This document shows, piece after piece, positions 11,767 through 24,372 of a stretch of 64,000 nt of DNA; the stretch's first letter is position 1, and each line of letters starts with the position of its first letter. Position numbers and translations under genes: made by a program. Source of the stretch: Gordius sp. MW1. Lineage: Eukaryota > Nematomorpha > Gordioida > Gordea > Gordiidae. A model generated the notes under the pieces. That model was not told the origin of the DNA and did no database searches. It saw nothing but the letters and a program-made list of their open reading frames with translations. The stretch is taken from positions 12,648,001 through 12,712,000 of the forward strand of contig OZ038526.1 in NCBI GenBank assembly GCA_964036665.1. Direction: 5' to 3'.

Positions 11767-14700
11767 AAAATTTATCAGAATCTAAAAACTATTACTTTGA
11801 AATCATGATCGCATAGAGCAGTTTTCAAAAATTAAGCAATCACGTTGCGATACAATAAACTAATCGCAACAATAAAACGTTGTCTTGTGTCAAAATGATA
11901 GTTCTCGCAGCTTAAAACCTCTTTTCGGAAGTCAATCGAGGATAATAGGATTCTCAAATTGGCTTACTTTTATATATTTTTTCATGCTCTTTCACATAGA
12001 ATCGAAAAAAATAAATATTTTTGCCTCAAAATTTTTCACATATTTTTCTTTGAACCGTATTCATCCGATGAAAGTTGTCGTTTTCAGACGTGGTTTCTAT
12101 GATCCCAAGTAAAAATTTATCAGAATCTAAAAACTATTACTTTGAAATCATGATCGCATAGAGCAGTTTTCAAAAATTAAGCACTCACGTTGCGATACAA
12201 CAAACTAATCGCAACAATAAAACGTTGTCTTTTGTTCAAATGATAGTTCTCGCAGCTTAAAACCTCTTTTCGGAAGTCAATCGAGGATAATAGGATTCTC
12301 AAATTGGCTTACTTTTATATATTTTTTCATGCTCTTTCACATAGAATCGAAAAAAATAAATATTTTTGCCTCAAAAATTTTCACATATTTTTCTTTGAAA
12401 CGTATTCATCCGATGAAAGTTGTCGTTTTCAGACGTGGTTTCTATGATCCCAAGTAAAAATTTATCAGAATCTAAAAACTATTACTTTGAAATCATGATC
12501 GCATAGAGCAGTTTTCAAAAATTAAGCACTCACGTTGCGATACAACAAACTAATCGCCACAATAAAACGTTGTCTTTTGTCAAAATGATAGTTCTCGCAG
12601 CTTAAAACCTCTTTTCGGAAGTCAATCGATGATAATAGGATTCTCAAATTGGCTTACTTTTATATATTTTTTCATGCTCTTTCACATAGAATCGAAAAAA
12701 ATAAATATTTTTGACTAAAAATTTTTCACATATTTTTATTTGAACCGTATTCATCCGTTGAAAGTTGTCGTTTTCAGACGTGGTTTCTATGATCCCAAGT
12801 AAAAATTTATCAGAATCTAAAAACTATTACTAGGAAATCATGATCGCATAGAGCAGTTTTCAAAAATTAAGCACTCACGTTGCGATACAACAAACTAATC
12901 GCAACAATAAAACGTTGTCTTTTGTCAAAATGATAGTTTTCGCAGCTTAAAACCTCTTTTCGGAAGTCAATCGAGGATAATAGGATTCTCAAATTGGCTT
13001 ACTTTTATATATTTTTTCATGCTCTTTCACATAGAATCGATAAAAATTAATATTTTTACCTCAAAATTTTTCACATATTTTTCTTTGAACCGTATTCATC
13101 CGATGAAAGTTGTCGTTTTCAGACGTGGTTTCTATGATCCCAAGTAAAAATATCAGAATCTAAAAACTATTACTTTGAAATCATGATCGCATAGAGCAGT
13201 TTTCAAAAATTAAGCACTCACGTTGCGATACAACAAACTAATCGCCACAATAAAACGTTGTCTTTTGTCAAAATGATAGTTCTCGCAGCTTAAAACCTCT
13301 TTTCGGAAGTCAATCGAGGATAATAGGATTCTCAATTTGGCTTACTTTTATATATTTTTTCATGCTCTTTCACATAGAATCGAAAAAAATAAATATTTTT
13401 GCCTAAAAATTTTTCACATATTTTTATTTGAACCGTATTCATCCGATGAAAGTTGTCGTTTTCAGACGTGGTTTCTATGATCCCAAGTAAAAATTTATCA
13501 GAATCTAAAAACTATTACTTTAAAATCATGATCGCATAGAGCAGTTTTCAAAAATTAAGCACTCACGTTGCGATACAACAAACTAATCGCAACAATAAAA
13601 CGTTGTCTTTTGTTCAAATGATAGTTCTCGCAGCTTAAAACCTCTTTTCGGAAGTCAATCGAGGATAATAGGATTCTCAAATTGGCTTACTTTTATATAT
13701 TTTTTCATGCTCTTTCACATAGAATCGAAAAAAATAAATATTTTTGCCTAAAAATTTTTCACATATTTTTATTTGAACCGTATTCATCCGATGAAAGTTG
13801 TCGTTTTCAGACGTGGTTTCTATGATCCCAAGTAAAAATTTATCAGAATCTAAAAACTATTACTTTAAAATCATGATCGCATAGAGCAGTTTTCAAAAAT
13901 TAAGCACTCACGTTGCGATACAACAAACTAATCGCAACAATAAAACGTTGTCTTTTGTCAAAATGATAGTTCTCGCAGCTTAAAACCTCTTTTCGGAAGT
14001 CAATCGAGGATAATAGGATTCTCAAATTGGCTTACTTTTATATATTTTTTCATGCTCTTTCACATAGAATCGATAAAAATTAATATTTTTACCTCAAAAT
14101 TTTTCACATATTTTTCTTTGAACCGTATTCATCCGATGAAAGTTGTCGTTTTCAGACGTGGTTTCTATGATCCCAAGTAAAAATATCAGAATCTAAAAAC
14201 TATTACTTTGAAATCATGATCGCATAGAGCAGTTTTCAAAAATTAAGCACTCACGTTGCGATACAACAAACTAATCGCCACAATAAAACGTTGTCTTTTG
14301 TCAAAATGATAGTTCTCGCAGCTTAAAACCTCTTTTCGGAAGTCAATCGATGATAATAGGATTCTCAAATTGGCTTACTTTTATATATTTTTTCATGCTC
14401 TTTCACATAGAATCGAAAAAAATAAATATTTTTACCTCAAAATTTTTCACATATTTTTCTTTGAACCGTATTCATCCGATGAAAGTTGTCGTTTTCAGAC
14501 GTGGTTTCTATGATCCCAAGTAAAAATTTATCAGAATCTAAAAACTATTACTTTGAAATCATGATCGCATAGAGCAGTTTTCAAAAATTAAGCACTCACG
14601 TTGCGATACAACAAACTAATCGCAACAATAAAACGTTGTCATTTGTTCAAATGATAGTTCTCGCAGCTTAAAACCTCTTTTCGGAAGTCAATCGAGGATA

Positions 14701-15120
14701 ATAGGATTCTCAAATTGGCTTACTTTTATATATTTTTTCATGCTCTTTCACATAGAATCGAAAAAAATAAATATTTTTGCCTCAAAATTTTTCACATATT
14801 TTTCTTTGAACCGTATTCATCCGAAAGTTGTCGTTTTCAGACGTGGTTTCTATGATCCCAAGTAAAAATTTATCAGAATCTAAAAACTATTACTTTGAAA
14901 TCATGATCGCATAAAGCAGTTTTCAAAAATTAAGCACTCACGTTGCGATACAACAAACTAATCGCCACAATAAAACGTTGTCTTTTGTCAAAATGATAGT
15001 TCTCGCAGCTTAAAACCTCTTTTCGGACGTCAATCGATGATAATAGGATTCTCAAATTGGCTTACTTTTATATATTTTTTCATGCTCTTTCACATAGAAT
15101 CGAAAAAAATAAATATTTTT
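11767..15120 (+). repeat. Family A section with P, Q and R subtypes appearing
   Basis: Three correlated subtypes begin here. P has CCTAAAAATTT, ATTTGAACC, often CCGTTGAAAG, and TACTAGGAAATC. Q has AAAATTAATATTTTTACC followed by TAAAAATATCAG. R has TTTTGTTCAAATG. The pair of P-like ACTTTAAAATC and Q-like CGATAAAAATTAAT near 9,950-10,390 recurs near 13,740-14,190. A deletion in CCGAAAGTTG lies near 14,822. No gene is present. Confidence 0.8.
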
Positions 15121-17271
15121 GACTAAAAATTTTTCACATATTTTTATTTGAACCGTATTCATCGAAAGTTGTCGTTTTCAGACGTGGTTTCTATGATCCC
15201 AAGTAAAAATTTATCAGAATCTAAAAACTATTACTAGGAAATCATGATCGCATAGAGCAGTTTTCAAAAATTAAGCACTCACGTTGCGATACAACAAACT
15301 AATCGCAACAATAAAACGTTGTCTTTTGTCAAAATGATAGTTCTCGCAGCTTAAAACCTCTTTTCGGAAGTCAATCGAGGATAATAGGATTCTCAAATTG
15401 GCTTACTTTTATATATTTTTTCATGCTCTTTCACATAGAATCGAAAAAAATTAATATTTTTACCTCAAAATTTTTCACATATTTTTCTTTGAACCGTATT
15501 CATCCGATAAAAGTTGTCGTTTTCAGACGTGGTTTCTATGATCCCAAGTAAAAATATCAGAATCTAAAAACTATTACTTTGAAATCATGATCGCATAGAC
15601 CAGTTTTCAAAAATTAAGCACTCACGTTGCGATACAACAAACTAATCGCAACAATAAAACGTTGTTTTTGTTCAAATGATAGTTCTCGCAGCTTAAAACC
15701 TCTTTTCGGAAGTCAATCGAGGATAATAGGATTCTCAAATTGGCTTACTTTTATATATTTTTTCATGCTCTTTCACATAGAATCGAAAAAAATAAATATT
15801 TTTGCCTCAAAATTTTTCACATATTTTTCTTTGAACCGTATTCATCCGATGAAAGTTGTCGTTTTCAGACGTGGTTTCTATGATCCCAAGTAAAAATATC
15901 AGAATCTAAAAATATTACTTTGAAATCATGATCGCATAGAGCAGTTTTCAAAAATTAAGCACTCACGTTGCGATACAACAAACTAATCGCAACAATAAAA
16001 CGTTGTCTTTTGTCAAAATGATAGTTCTCGCAGCTTAAAACCTCTTTTCGGAAGTCAATCGATGATAATAGGATTCTCAAATTGGCTTACTTTTATATAT
16101 TTTTTCATGCTCTTTCACATAGAATCGAAAAAAATAAATATTTTTGCCTAAAAATTTTTCACATATTTTTATTTGAACCGTATTCATTCGTTGAAAGTTG
16201 TCGTTTTCAGACGTGGTTTCTATGATCCCAAGTAAAAATTTATCAGAATCTAAAAACTATTACTAGGAAATCATGATCGCATAGAGCAGTTTTCAAAAAT
16301 TAAGCACTCACGTTGCGATACAACAAACTAATCGCAACAATAAAATGTTGTCTTTTGTCAAAATGATAGTTCTCGCAGCTTAAAACCTCTTTTCGGAAGT
16401 CAATCGAGGATAATAGGATTCTCAAATTGGCTTACTTTTATATATTTTTTCATGCTCTTTCACATAGAATCGAAAAAAATTAATATTTTTACCTCAAAAT
16501 TTTTCACATATTTTTCTTTGAACCGTATTCATCCGATAAAAGTTGTCGTTTTCAGACGTGGTTTCTATGATCCCAAGTAAAAATATCAGAATCTAAAAAC
16601 TATTACTTTGAAATCATGATCGCATAGACCAGTTTTCAAAAATTAAGCACTCACGTTGCGATACAACAAACTAATCGCAACAATAAAACGTTGTCTTTTG
16701 TTCAAATGATAGTTCTCGCAGCTTAAAACCTCTTTTCGGAAGTCAATCGAGGATAATAGGATTCTCAAATTGGCTTACTTTTATATATTTTTTCATGCTC
16801 TTTCACATAGAATCGAAAAAAATAAATATTTTTGCCTCAAAATTTTTCACATATTTTTCTTTGAACCGTATTCATCCGATGAAAGTTGTCGTTTTCAGAC
16901 GTGGTTTCTATGATCCCAAGTAAAAATATCAGAATCTAAAAACTATTACTTTGAAATCATGATCGCATAGAGCAGTTTTCAAAAATTAAGCACTCACGTT
17001 GCGATACAACAAACTAATCGCAACAATAAAACGTTGTCTTTTGTTCAAATGATAGTTCTCGCAGCTTAAAACCTCTTTTCGGAAGTCAATCGAGGATAAT
17101 AGGATTCTCAAATTGGCTTACTTTTATATATTTTTTCATGCTCTTTCACATAGAATCGAAAAAAATAAATATTTTTGCCTCAAAATTTTTCACATATTTT
17201 TCTTTGAACCGTATTTGATGAAAGTTGTCGTTTTCAGACGTGGTTTCTATGATCCCAAGTAAAAATATCAG
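15121..17271 (+). repeat. P-Q-R trimer, two tandem copies (about 1,028 bp each)
   Basis: P, Q and R monomers occur in order twice. TACTAGGAAATC is near 15,233 and 16,261. CCGATAAAAG is at about 15,505 and 16,534. GCATAGACCAG is near 15,591 and 16,623. TTGTTCAAATG follows each. A further R monomer with a short deletion (GTATTTGATG near 17,212) ends the section. Spacing is close to three monomers minus the 3-bp deletions that mark Q and R. Confidence 0.82.
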
Positions 17272-20200
17272 AATCTAAAAACTATTACTTTGAAATCATG
17301 ATCGCATAGAGCAGTTTTCAAAAATTAAGCAATCACGTTGCGATACAATAAACTAATCGCAACAATAAAACGTTGTCTTGTGTCAAAATGATAGTTCTCG
17401 CAGCTTAAAACCTCTTTTCGGAAGTCAATCGAGGATAATAGGATTCTCAAATTGGCTTACTTTTATATATTTTTTCATGCTCTTTCACATAGAATCGAAA
17501 AAAATAAATATTTTTGCCTCAAAATTTTTCACATATTTTTCTTTGAACCGTATTCATCCGATGAAAGTTGTCGTTTTCAGACGTGGTTTCTATGATCCCA
17601 AGTAAAAATTTATCAGAATCTAAAAACTATTACTTTGAAATCATGATCGCATAGAGCAGTTTTCAAAAATTAAGCACTCACGTTGCGATACAACAAACTA
17701 ATCGCAACAATAAAACGTTGTCTTTTGTTCAAATGATAGTTCTCGCAGCTTAAAACCTCTTTTCGGAAGTCAATCGAGGATAATAGGATTCTCAAATTGG
17801 CTTACTTTTATATATTTTTTCATGCTCTTTCACATAGAATCGAAAAAAATAAATATTTTTGCCTCAAAATTTCACATATTTTTCTTTGAACCGTATTCAT
17901 CCGATGAAAGTTGTCGTTTTCAGACGTGGTTTCTATGATCCCAAGTAAAAATTTATCAGAATCTAAAAACTATTACTTTGAAATCATGATCGCATAGAGC
18001 AGTTTTCAAAAATTAAGCACTCACGTTGCGATACAACAAACTAATCGCCACAATAAAACGTTGTCTTTTGTCAAAATGATAGTTCTCGCAGCTTAAAACC
18101 TCTTTTCGGAAGTCAATCGATGATAATAGGATTCTCAAATTGGCTTACTTTTATATATTTTTTCATGCTCTTTCACATAGAATCAAAAAAAATAAATATT
18201 TTTGCCTAAAAATTTTTCACATATTTTTATTTGAACCGTATTCATCCGTTGAAAGTTGTCGTTTTCAGACGTGGTTTCTATGATCCCAAGTAAAAATTTA
18301 TCAGAATCTAAAAACTATTACTAGGAAATCATGATCGCATAGAGCAGTTTTCAAAAATTAAGCACTCACGTTGCGATACAACAAACTAATCGCCACAATA
18401 AAACGTTGTCTTTTGTCAAAATGATAGTTCTCGCAGCTTAAAACCTCTTTTCGGAAGTCAATCGATGATAATAGGATTCTCAAATTGGCTTACTTTTATA
18501 TATTTTTTCATGCTCTTTCACATAGAATCGAAAAAAATAAATATTTTTGCCTAAAAATTTTTCACATATTTTTATTTGAACCGTATTCATCCGTTGAAAG
18601 TTGTCGTTTTCAGACGTGGTTTCTATGATCCCAAGTAAAAATTTATCAGAATCTAAAAACTATTACTAGGAAATCATGATCGCATAGAGCAGTTTTCAAA
18701 AATTAAGCACTCACGTTGCGATACAACAAACTAATCGCAACAATAAAACGTTGTCTTTTGTCAAAATGATAGTTCTCGCAGCTTAAAACCTCTTTTCGGA
18801 AGTCAATCGAGGATAATAGGATTCTCAAATTGGCTTACTTTTATATATTTTTAAATGCTCTTTCACATAGAATCGAAAAAAATTAATATTTTTACCTCAA
18901 AATTTTTCACATATTTTTCTTTGAACCGTATTCATCCGATAAAAGTTGTCGTTTTCAGACGTGGTTTCTGTGATCCCAAGTAAAAATATCAGAATCTAAA
19001 AACTATTACTTTGAAATCATGATCGCATAGACCAGTTTTCAAAAATTAAGCACTCACGTTGCGATACAACAAACTAATCGCAACAATAAAACGTTGTCTT
19101 TTGTTCAAATGATAGTTCTCGCAGCTTAAAACCTCTTTTCGGAAGTCAATCGAGGATAATAGGATTCTCAAATTGGCTTACTTTTATATATTTTTTCATG
19201 CTCTTTCACATAGAATCGAAAAAAATAAATATTTTTGCCTCAAAATTTCACATATTTTTCTTTGAACCGTATTCATCCGATGAAAGGTGTCGTTTTCAGA
19301 CGTGGTTTCTATGATCCCAAGTAAAAATTTATCAGAATCTAAAAACTATTACTTTGAAATCATGATCGCATAGAGCAGTTTTCAAAAATTAAGCACTCAC
19401 GTTGCGATACAACAAACTAATCGCCACAATAAAACGTTGTCTTTTGTCAAAATGATAGTTCTCGCAGCTTAAAACCTCTTTTCGGAAGTCAATCGATGAT
19501 AATAGGATTCTCAAATTGGCTTACTTTTATATATTTTTTCATGCTCTTTCACATAGAATCGAAAAAAATAAATATTTTTGCCTAAAAATTTTTCACATAT
19601 TTTTATTTGAACCGTATTCATCCGTTGAAAGTTGTCGTTTTCAGACGTGGTTTCTATGATCCCAAGTAAAAATTTATCAGAATCTAAAAACTATTACTAG
19701 GAAATCATGATCGCATAGAGCAGTTTTCAAAAATTAAGCACTCACGTTGCGATACAACAAACTAATCGCAACAATAAAACGTTGTCTTTTGTCAAAATGA
19801 TAGTTCTCGCAGCTTAAAACCTCTTTTCGGAAGTCAATCGAGGATAATAGGATTCTCAAATTGGCTTACTTTTATATATTTTTTCATGCTCTTTCACATA
19901 GAATCGAAAAAAATTAATATTTTTACCTCAAAATTTTTCACATATTTTTCTTTGAACCGTATTCATCCGATAAAAGTTGTCGTTTTCAGACGTGGTTTCT
20001 GTGATCACAAGTAAAAATATCAGAATCTAAAAACTATTACTTTGAAATCATGATCGCATAGACCAGTTTTCAAAAATTAAGCACTCACGTTGCGATACAA
20101 CAAACTAATCGCAACAATAAAACGTTGTCTTTTGTTCAAATGATAGTTCTCGCAGCTTAAAACCTCTTTTCGGAAGTCAATCGAGGATAATAGAATTCTC

Positions 20201-21054
20201 AAATTGGCTTACTTTTATATATTTTTTCATGCTCTTTCACATAGAATCGAAAAAAATAAATATTTTTGCCTCAAAATTTTTCACATATTTTTCTTTGAAC
20301 CGTATTCATCCGATGAAAGTTGTCGTTTTCAGACGTGGTTTATATGATCCCAAGTAAAAATATCAGAATCTAAAAACTATTACTTTGAAATCATGATCGC
20401 ATAGAGCAGTTTTCAAAAATTAAGCACTCACGTTGCGATACAACAAACTAATCGCAACAATAAAACGTTGTCTTTTGTCAAAATGATAGTTCTCGCAGCT
20501 TAAAACCTCTTTTCGGAAGTCAATCGAGGATAATAGGATTCTCAAAATGGCTTACTTTTATATATTTTTTCATGCTCTTTCACATAGAATCGATAAAAAT
20601 TAATATTTTTACCTCAAAATTTTTCACATATTTTTCTTTGAACCGTATTCATCCGATGAAAGTTGTCGTTTTCAGACGTGGTTTCTATGATCCCAAGTAA
20701 AAATATCAGAATCTAAAAATTATTACTTTGAAATCATGATCGCATAGAGCAGTTTTCAAAAATTAAGCACTCACGTTGCGATACAACAAACTAATCGCCA
20801 CAATAAAACGTTGTCTTTTGTCAAAATGATAGTTCTCGCAGCTTAAAACCTCTTTTCGGAAGTCAATCGATGATAATAGGATTCTCAAATTGGCTTACTT
20901 TTATATATTTTTTCATGCTCTTTCACATAGAATCGAAAAAAATAAATATTTTTACCTCAAAATTTTTCACATATTTTTCTTTGAACCGTATTCATCCGAT
21001 GAAAGTTGTCGTTTTCAGACGTGGTTTCTATGATCCCAAGTAAAAATTTATCAG
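17272..21054 (+). repeat. 11-monomer segmental duplication, copy 1 (3,783 bp)
   Basis: Every rare marker here recurs 3,783 bp later: TTGTGTCAAAATG at 17,378/21,161, GCCTCAAAATTTCACA near 17,861/21,644, two successive TACTAGGAAATC copies, TTTTTAAATGCTC near 18,849/22,632, CTGTGATCCCAAG, CTGTGATCACAAG and CTCAAAATGG at 20,541/24,324. I counted only about five substitutions over some 3.3 kb, for example GAATCAAAA against GAATCGAAA near 18,184, and TTTATATGATC against TTTCTATGATC near 20,340. Ordinary neighbouring monomers differ far more, so the duplication is recent, or an assembly artefact. Confidence 0.92.
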
Positions 21055-24000
21055 AATCTAAAAACTATTACTTTGAAATCATGATCGCATAGAGCAGTTT
21101 TCAAAAATTAAGCAATCACGTTGCGATACAATAAACTAATCGCAACAATAAAACGTTGTCTTGTGTCAAAATGATAGTTCTCGCAGCTTAAAACCTCTTT
21201 TCGGAAGTCAATCGAGGATAATAGGATTCTCAAATTGGCTTACTTTTATATATTTTTTCATGCTCTTTCACATAGAATCGAAAAAAATAAATATTTTTGC
21301 CTCAAAATTTTTCACATATTTTTCTTTGAACCGTATTCATCCGATGAAAGTTGTCGTTTTCAGACGTGGTTTCTATGATCCCAAGTAAAAATTTATCAGA
21401 ATCTAAAAACTATTACTTTGAAATCATGATCGCATAGAGCAGTTTTCAAAAATTAAGCACTCACGTTGCGATACAACAAACTAATCGCAACAATAAAACG
21501 TTGTCTTTTGTTCAAATGATAGTTCTCGCAGCTTAAAACCTCTTTTCGGAAGTCAATCGAGGATAATAGGATTCTCAAATTGGCTTACTTTTATATATTT
21601 TTTCATGCTCTTTCACATAGAATTGAAAAAAATAAATATTTTTGCCTCAAAATTTCACATATTTTTCTTTGAACCGTATTCATCCGATGAAAGTTGTCGT
21701 TTTCAGACGTGGTTTCTATGATCCCAAGTAAAAATTTATCAGAATCTAAAAACTATTACTTTGAAATCATGATCGCATAGAGCAGTTTTCAAAAATTAAG
21801 CACTCACGTTGCGATACAACAAACTAATCGCCACAATAAAACGTTGTCTTTTGTCAAAATGATAGTTCTCGCAGCTTAAAACCTCTTTTCGGAAGTCAAT
21901 CGATGATAATAGGATTCTCAAATTGGCTTACTTTTATATATTTTTTCATGCTCTTTCACATAGAATCGAAAAAAATAAATATTTTTGCCTAAAAATTTTT
22001 CACATATTTTTATTTGAACCGTATTCATCCGTTGAAAGTTGTCGTTTTCAGACGTGGTTTCTATGATCCCAAGTAAAAATTTATCAGAATCTAAAAACTA
22101 TTACTAGGAAATCATGATCGCATAGAGCAGTTTTCAAAAATTAAGCACTCACGTTGCGATACAACAAACTAATCGCCACAATAAAACGTTGTCTTTTGTC
22201 AAAATGATAGTTCTCGCAGCTTAAAACCTCTTTTCGGAAGTCAATCGATGATAATAGGATTCTCAAATTGGCTTACTTTTATATATTTTTTCATGCTCTT
22301 TCACATAGAATCGAAAAAAATAAATATTTTTGCCTAAAAATTTTTCACATATTTTTATTTGAACCGTATTCATCCGTTGAAAGTTGTCGTTTTCAGACGT
22401 GGTTTCTATGATCCCAAGTAAAAATTTATCAGAATCTAAAAACTATTACTAGGAAATCATGATCGCATAGAGCAGTTTTCAAAAATTAAGCACTCACGTT
22501 GCGATACAACAAACTAATCGCAACAATAAAACGTTGTCTTTTGTCAAAATGATAGTTCTCGCAGCTTAAAACCTCTTTTCGGAAGTCAATCGAGGATAAT
22601 AGGATTCTCAAATTGGCTTACTTTTATATATTTTTAAATGCTCTTTCACATAGAATCGAAAAAAATTAATATTTTTACCTCAAAATTTTTCACATATTTT
22701 TCTTTGAACCGTATTCATCCGATAAAAGTTGTCGTTTTCAGACGTGGTTTCTGTGATCCCAAGTAAAAATATCAGAATCTAAAAACTATTACTTTGAAAT
22801 CATGATCGCATAGACCAGTTTTCAAAAATTAAGCACTCACGTTGCGATACAACAAACTAATCGCAACAATAAAACGTTGTCTTTTGTTCAAATGATAGTT
22901 CTCGCAGCTTAAAACCTCTTTTCGGAAGTCAATCGAGGATAATAGGATTCTCAAATTGGCTTACTTTTATATATTTTTTCATGCTCTTTCACATAGAATC
23001 GAAAAAAATAAATATTTTTGCCTCAAAATTTCACATATTTTTCTTTGAACCGTATTCATCCGATGAAAGTTGTCGTTTTCAGACGTGGTTTCTATGATCC
23101 CAAGTAAAAATTTATCAGAATCTAAAAACTATTACTTTGAAATCATGATCGCATAGAGCAGTTTTCAAAAATTAAGCACTCACGTTGCGATACAACAAAC
23201 TAATCGCCACAATAAAACGTTGTCTTTTGTCAAAATGATAGTTCTCGCAGCTTAAAACCTCTTTTCGGAAGTCAATCGATGATAATAGGATTCTCAAATT
23301 GGCTTACTTTTATATATTTTTTCATGCTCTTTCACATAGAATCGAAAAAAATAAATATTTTTGCCTAAAAATTTTTCACATATTTTTATTTGAACCGTAT
23401 TCATCCGTTGAAAGTTGTCGTTTTCAGACGTGGTTTCTATGATCCCAAGTAAAAATTTATCAGAATCTAAAAACTATTACTAGGAAATCATGATCGCATA
23501 GAGCAGTTTTCAAAAATTAAGCACTCACGTTGCGATACAACAAACTAATCGCAACAATAAAACGTTGTCTTTTGTCAAAATGATAGTTCTCGCAGCTTAA
23601 AACCTCTTTTCGGAAGTCAATCGAGGATAATAGGATTCTCAAATTGGCTTACTTTTATATATTTTTTCATGCTCTTTCACATAGAATCGAAAAAAATTAA
23701 TATTTTTACCTCAAAATTTTTCACATATTTTTCTTTGAACCGTATTCATCCGATAAAAGTTGTCGTTTTCAGACGTGGTTTCTGTGATCACAAGTAAAAA
23801 TATCAGAATCTAAAAACTATTACTTTGAAATCATGATCGCATAGACCAGTTTTCAAAAATTAAGCACTCACGTTGCGATACAACAAACTAATCGCAACAA
23901 TAAAACGTTGTCTTTTGTTCAAATGATAGTTCTCGCAGCTTAAAACCTCTTTTCGGAAGTCAATCGAGGATAATAGGATTCTCAAATTGGCTTACTTTTA

Positions 24001-24372
24001 TATATTTTTTCATGCTCTTTCACATAGAATCGAAAAAAATAAATATTTTTGCCTCAAAATTTTTCACATATTTTTCTTTGAACCGTATTCATCCGATGAA
24101 AGTTGTCGTTTTCAGACGTGGTTTCTATGATCCCAAGTAAAAATATCAGAATCTAAAAACTATTACTTTGAAATCATGATCGCATAGAGCAGTTTTCAAA
24201 AATTAAGCACTCACGTTGCGATACAACAAACTAATCGCAACAATAAAACGTTGTCTTTTGTCAAAATGATAGTTCTCGCAGCTTAAAACCTCTTTTCGGA
24301 AGTCAATCGAGGATAATAGGATTCTCAAAATGGCTTACTTTTATATATTTTTTCATGCTCTTTCACATAGAA
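21055..24372 (+). repeat. 11-monomer segmental duplication, copy 2 (about 3.3 kb kept)
   Basis: This directly abuts copy 1 and follows it marker for marker at a constant 3,783-bp offset until about 24,372. There GATAAAAATTAAT of copy 1 becomes GAAAAAAATTAAT, and the following monomer switches to an ATTTGAACC subtype. The last one to two monomers of the unit are therefore missing or replaced. Confidence 0.92.

Noticed and set aside
10852-12112. Recurrent small open frames of 75-88 codons (for example at 10,852, 11,540, 11,885, 15,627, 17,378, 21,161, 25,981, 28,625, 38,555, 62,387 and 63,420) giving almost the same peptide
   Set aside because: They are the same frame of the satellite monomer, opened by chance variants such as TTGTGTC. 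They end at a stop (AAGTAA) present in most monomers, lack support from codon use, and are broken in most copies. The shared peptide only reflects the repeat.
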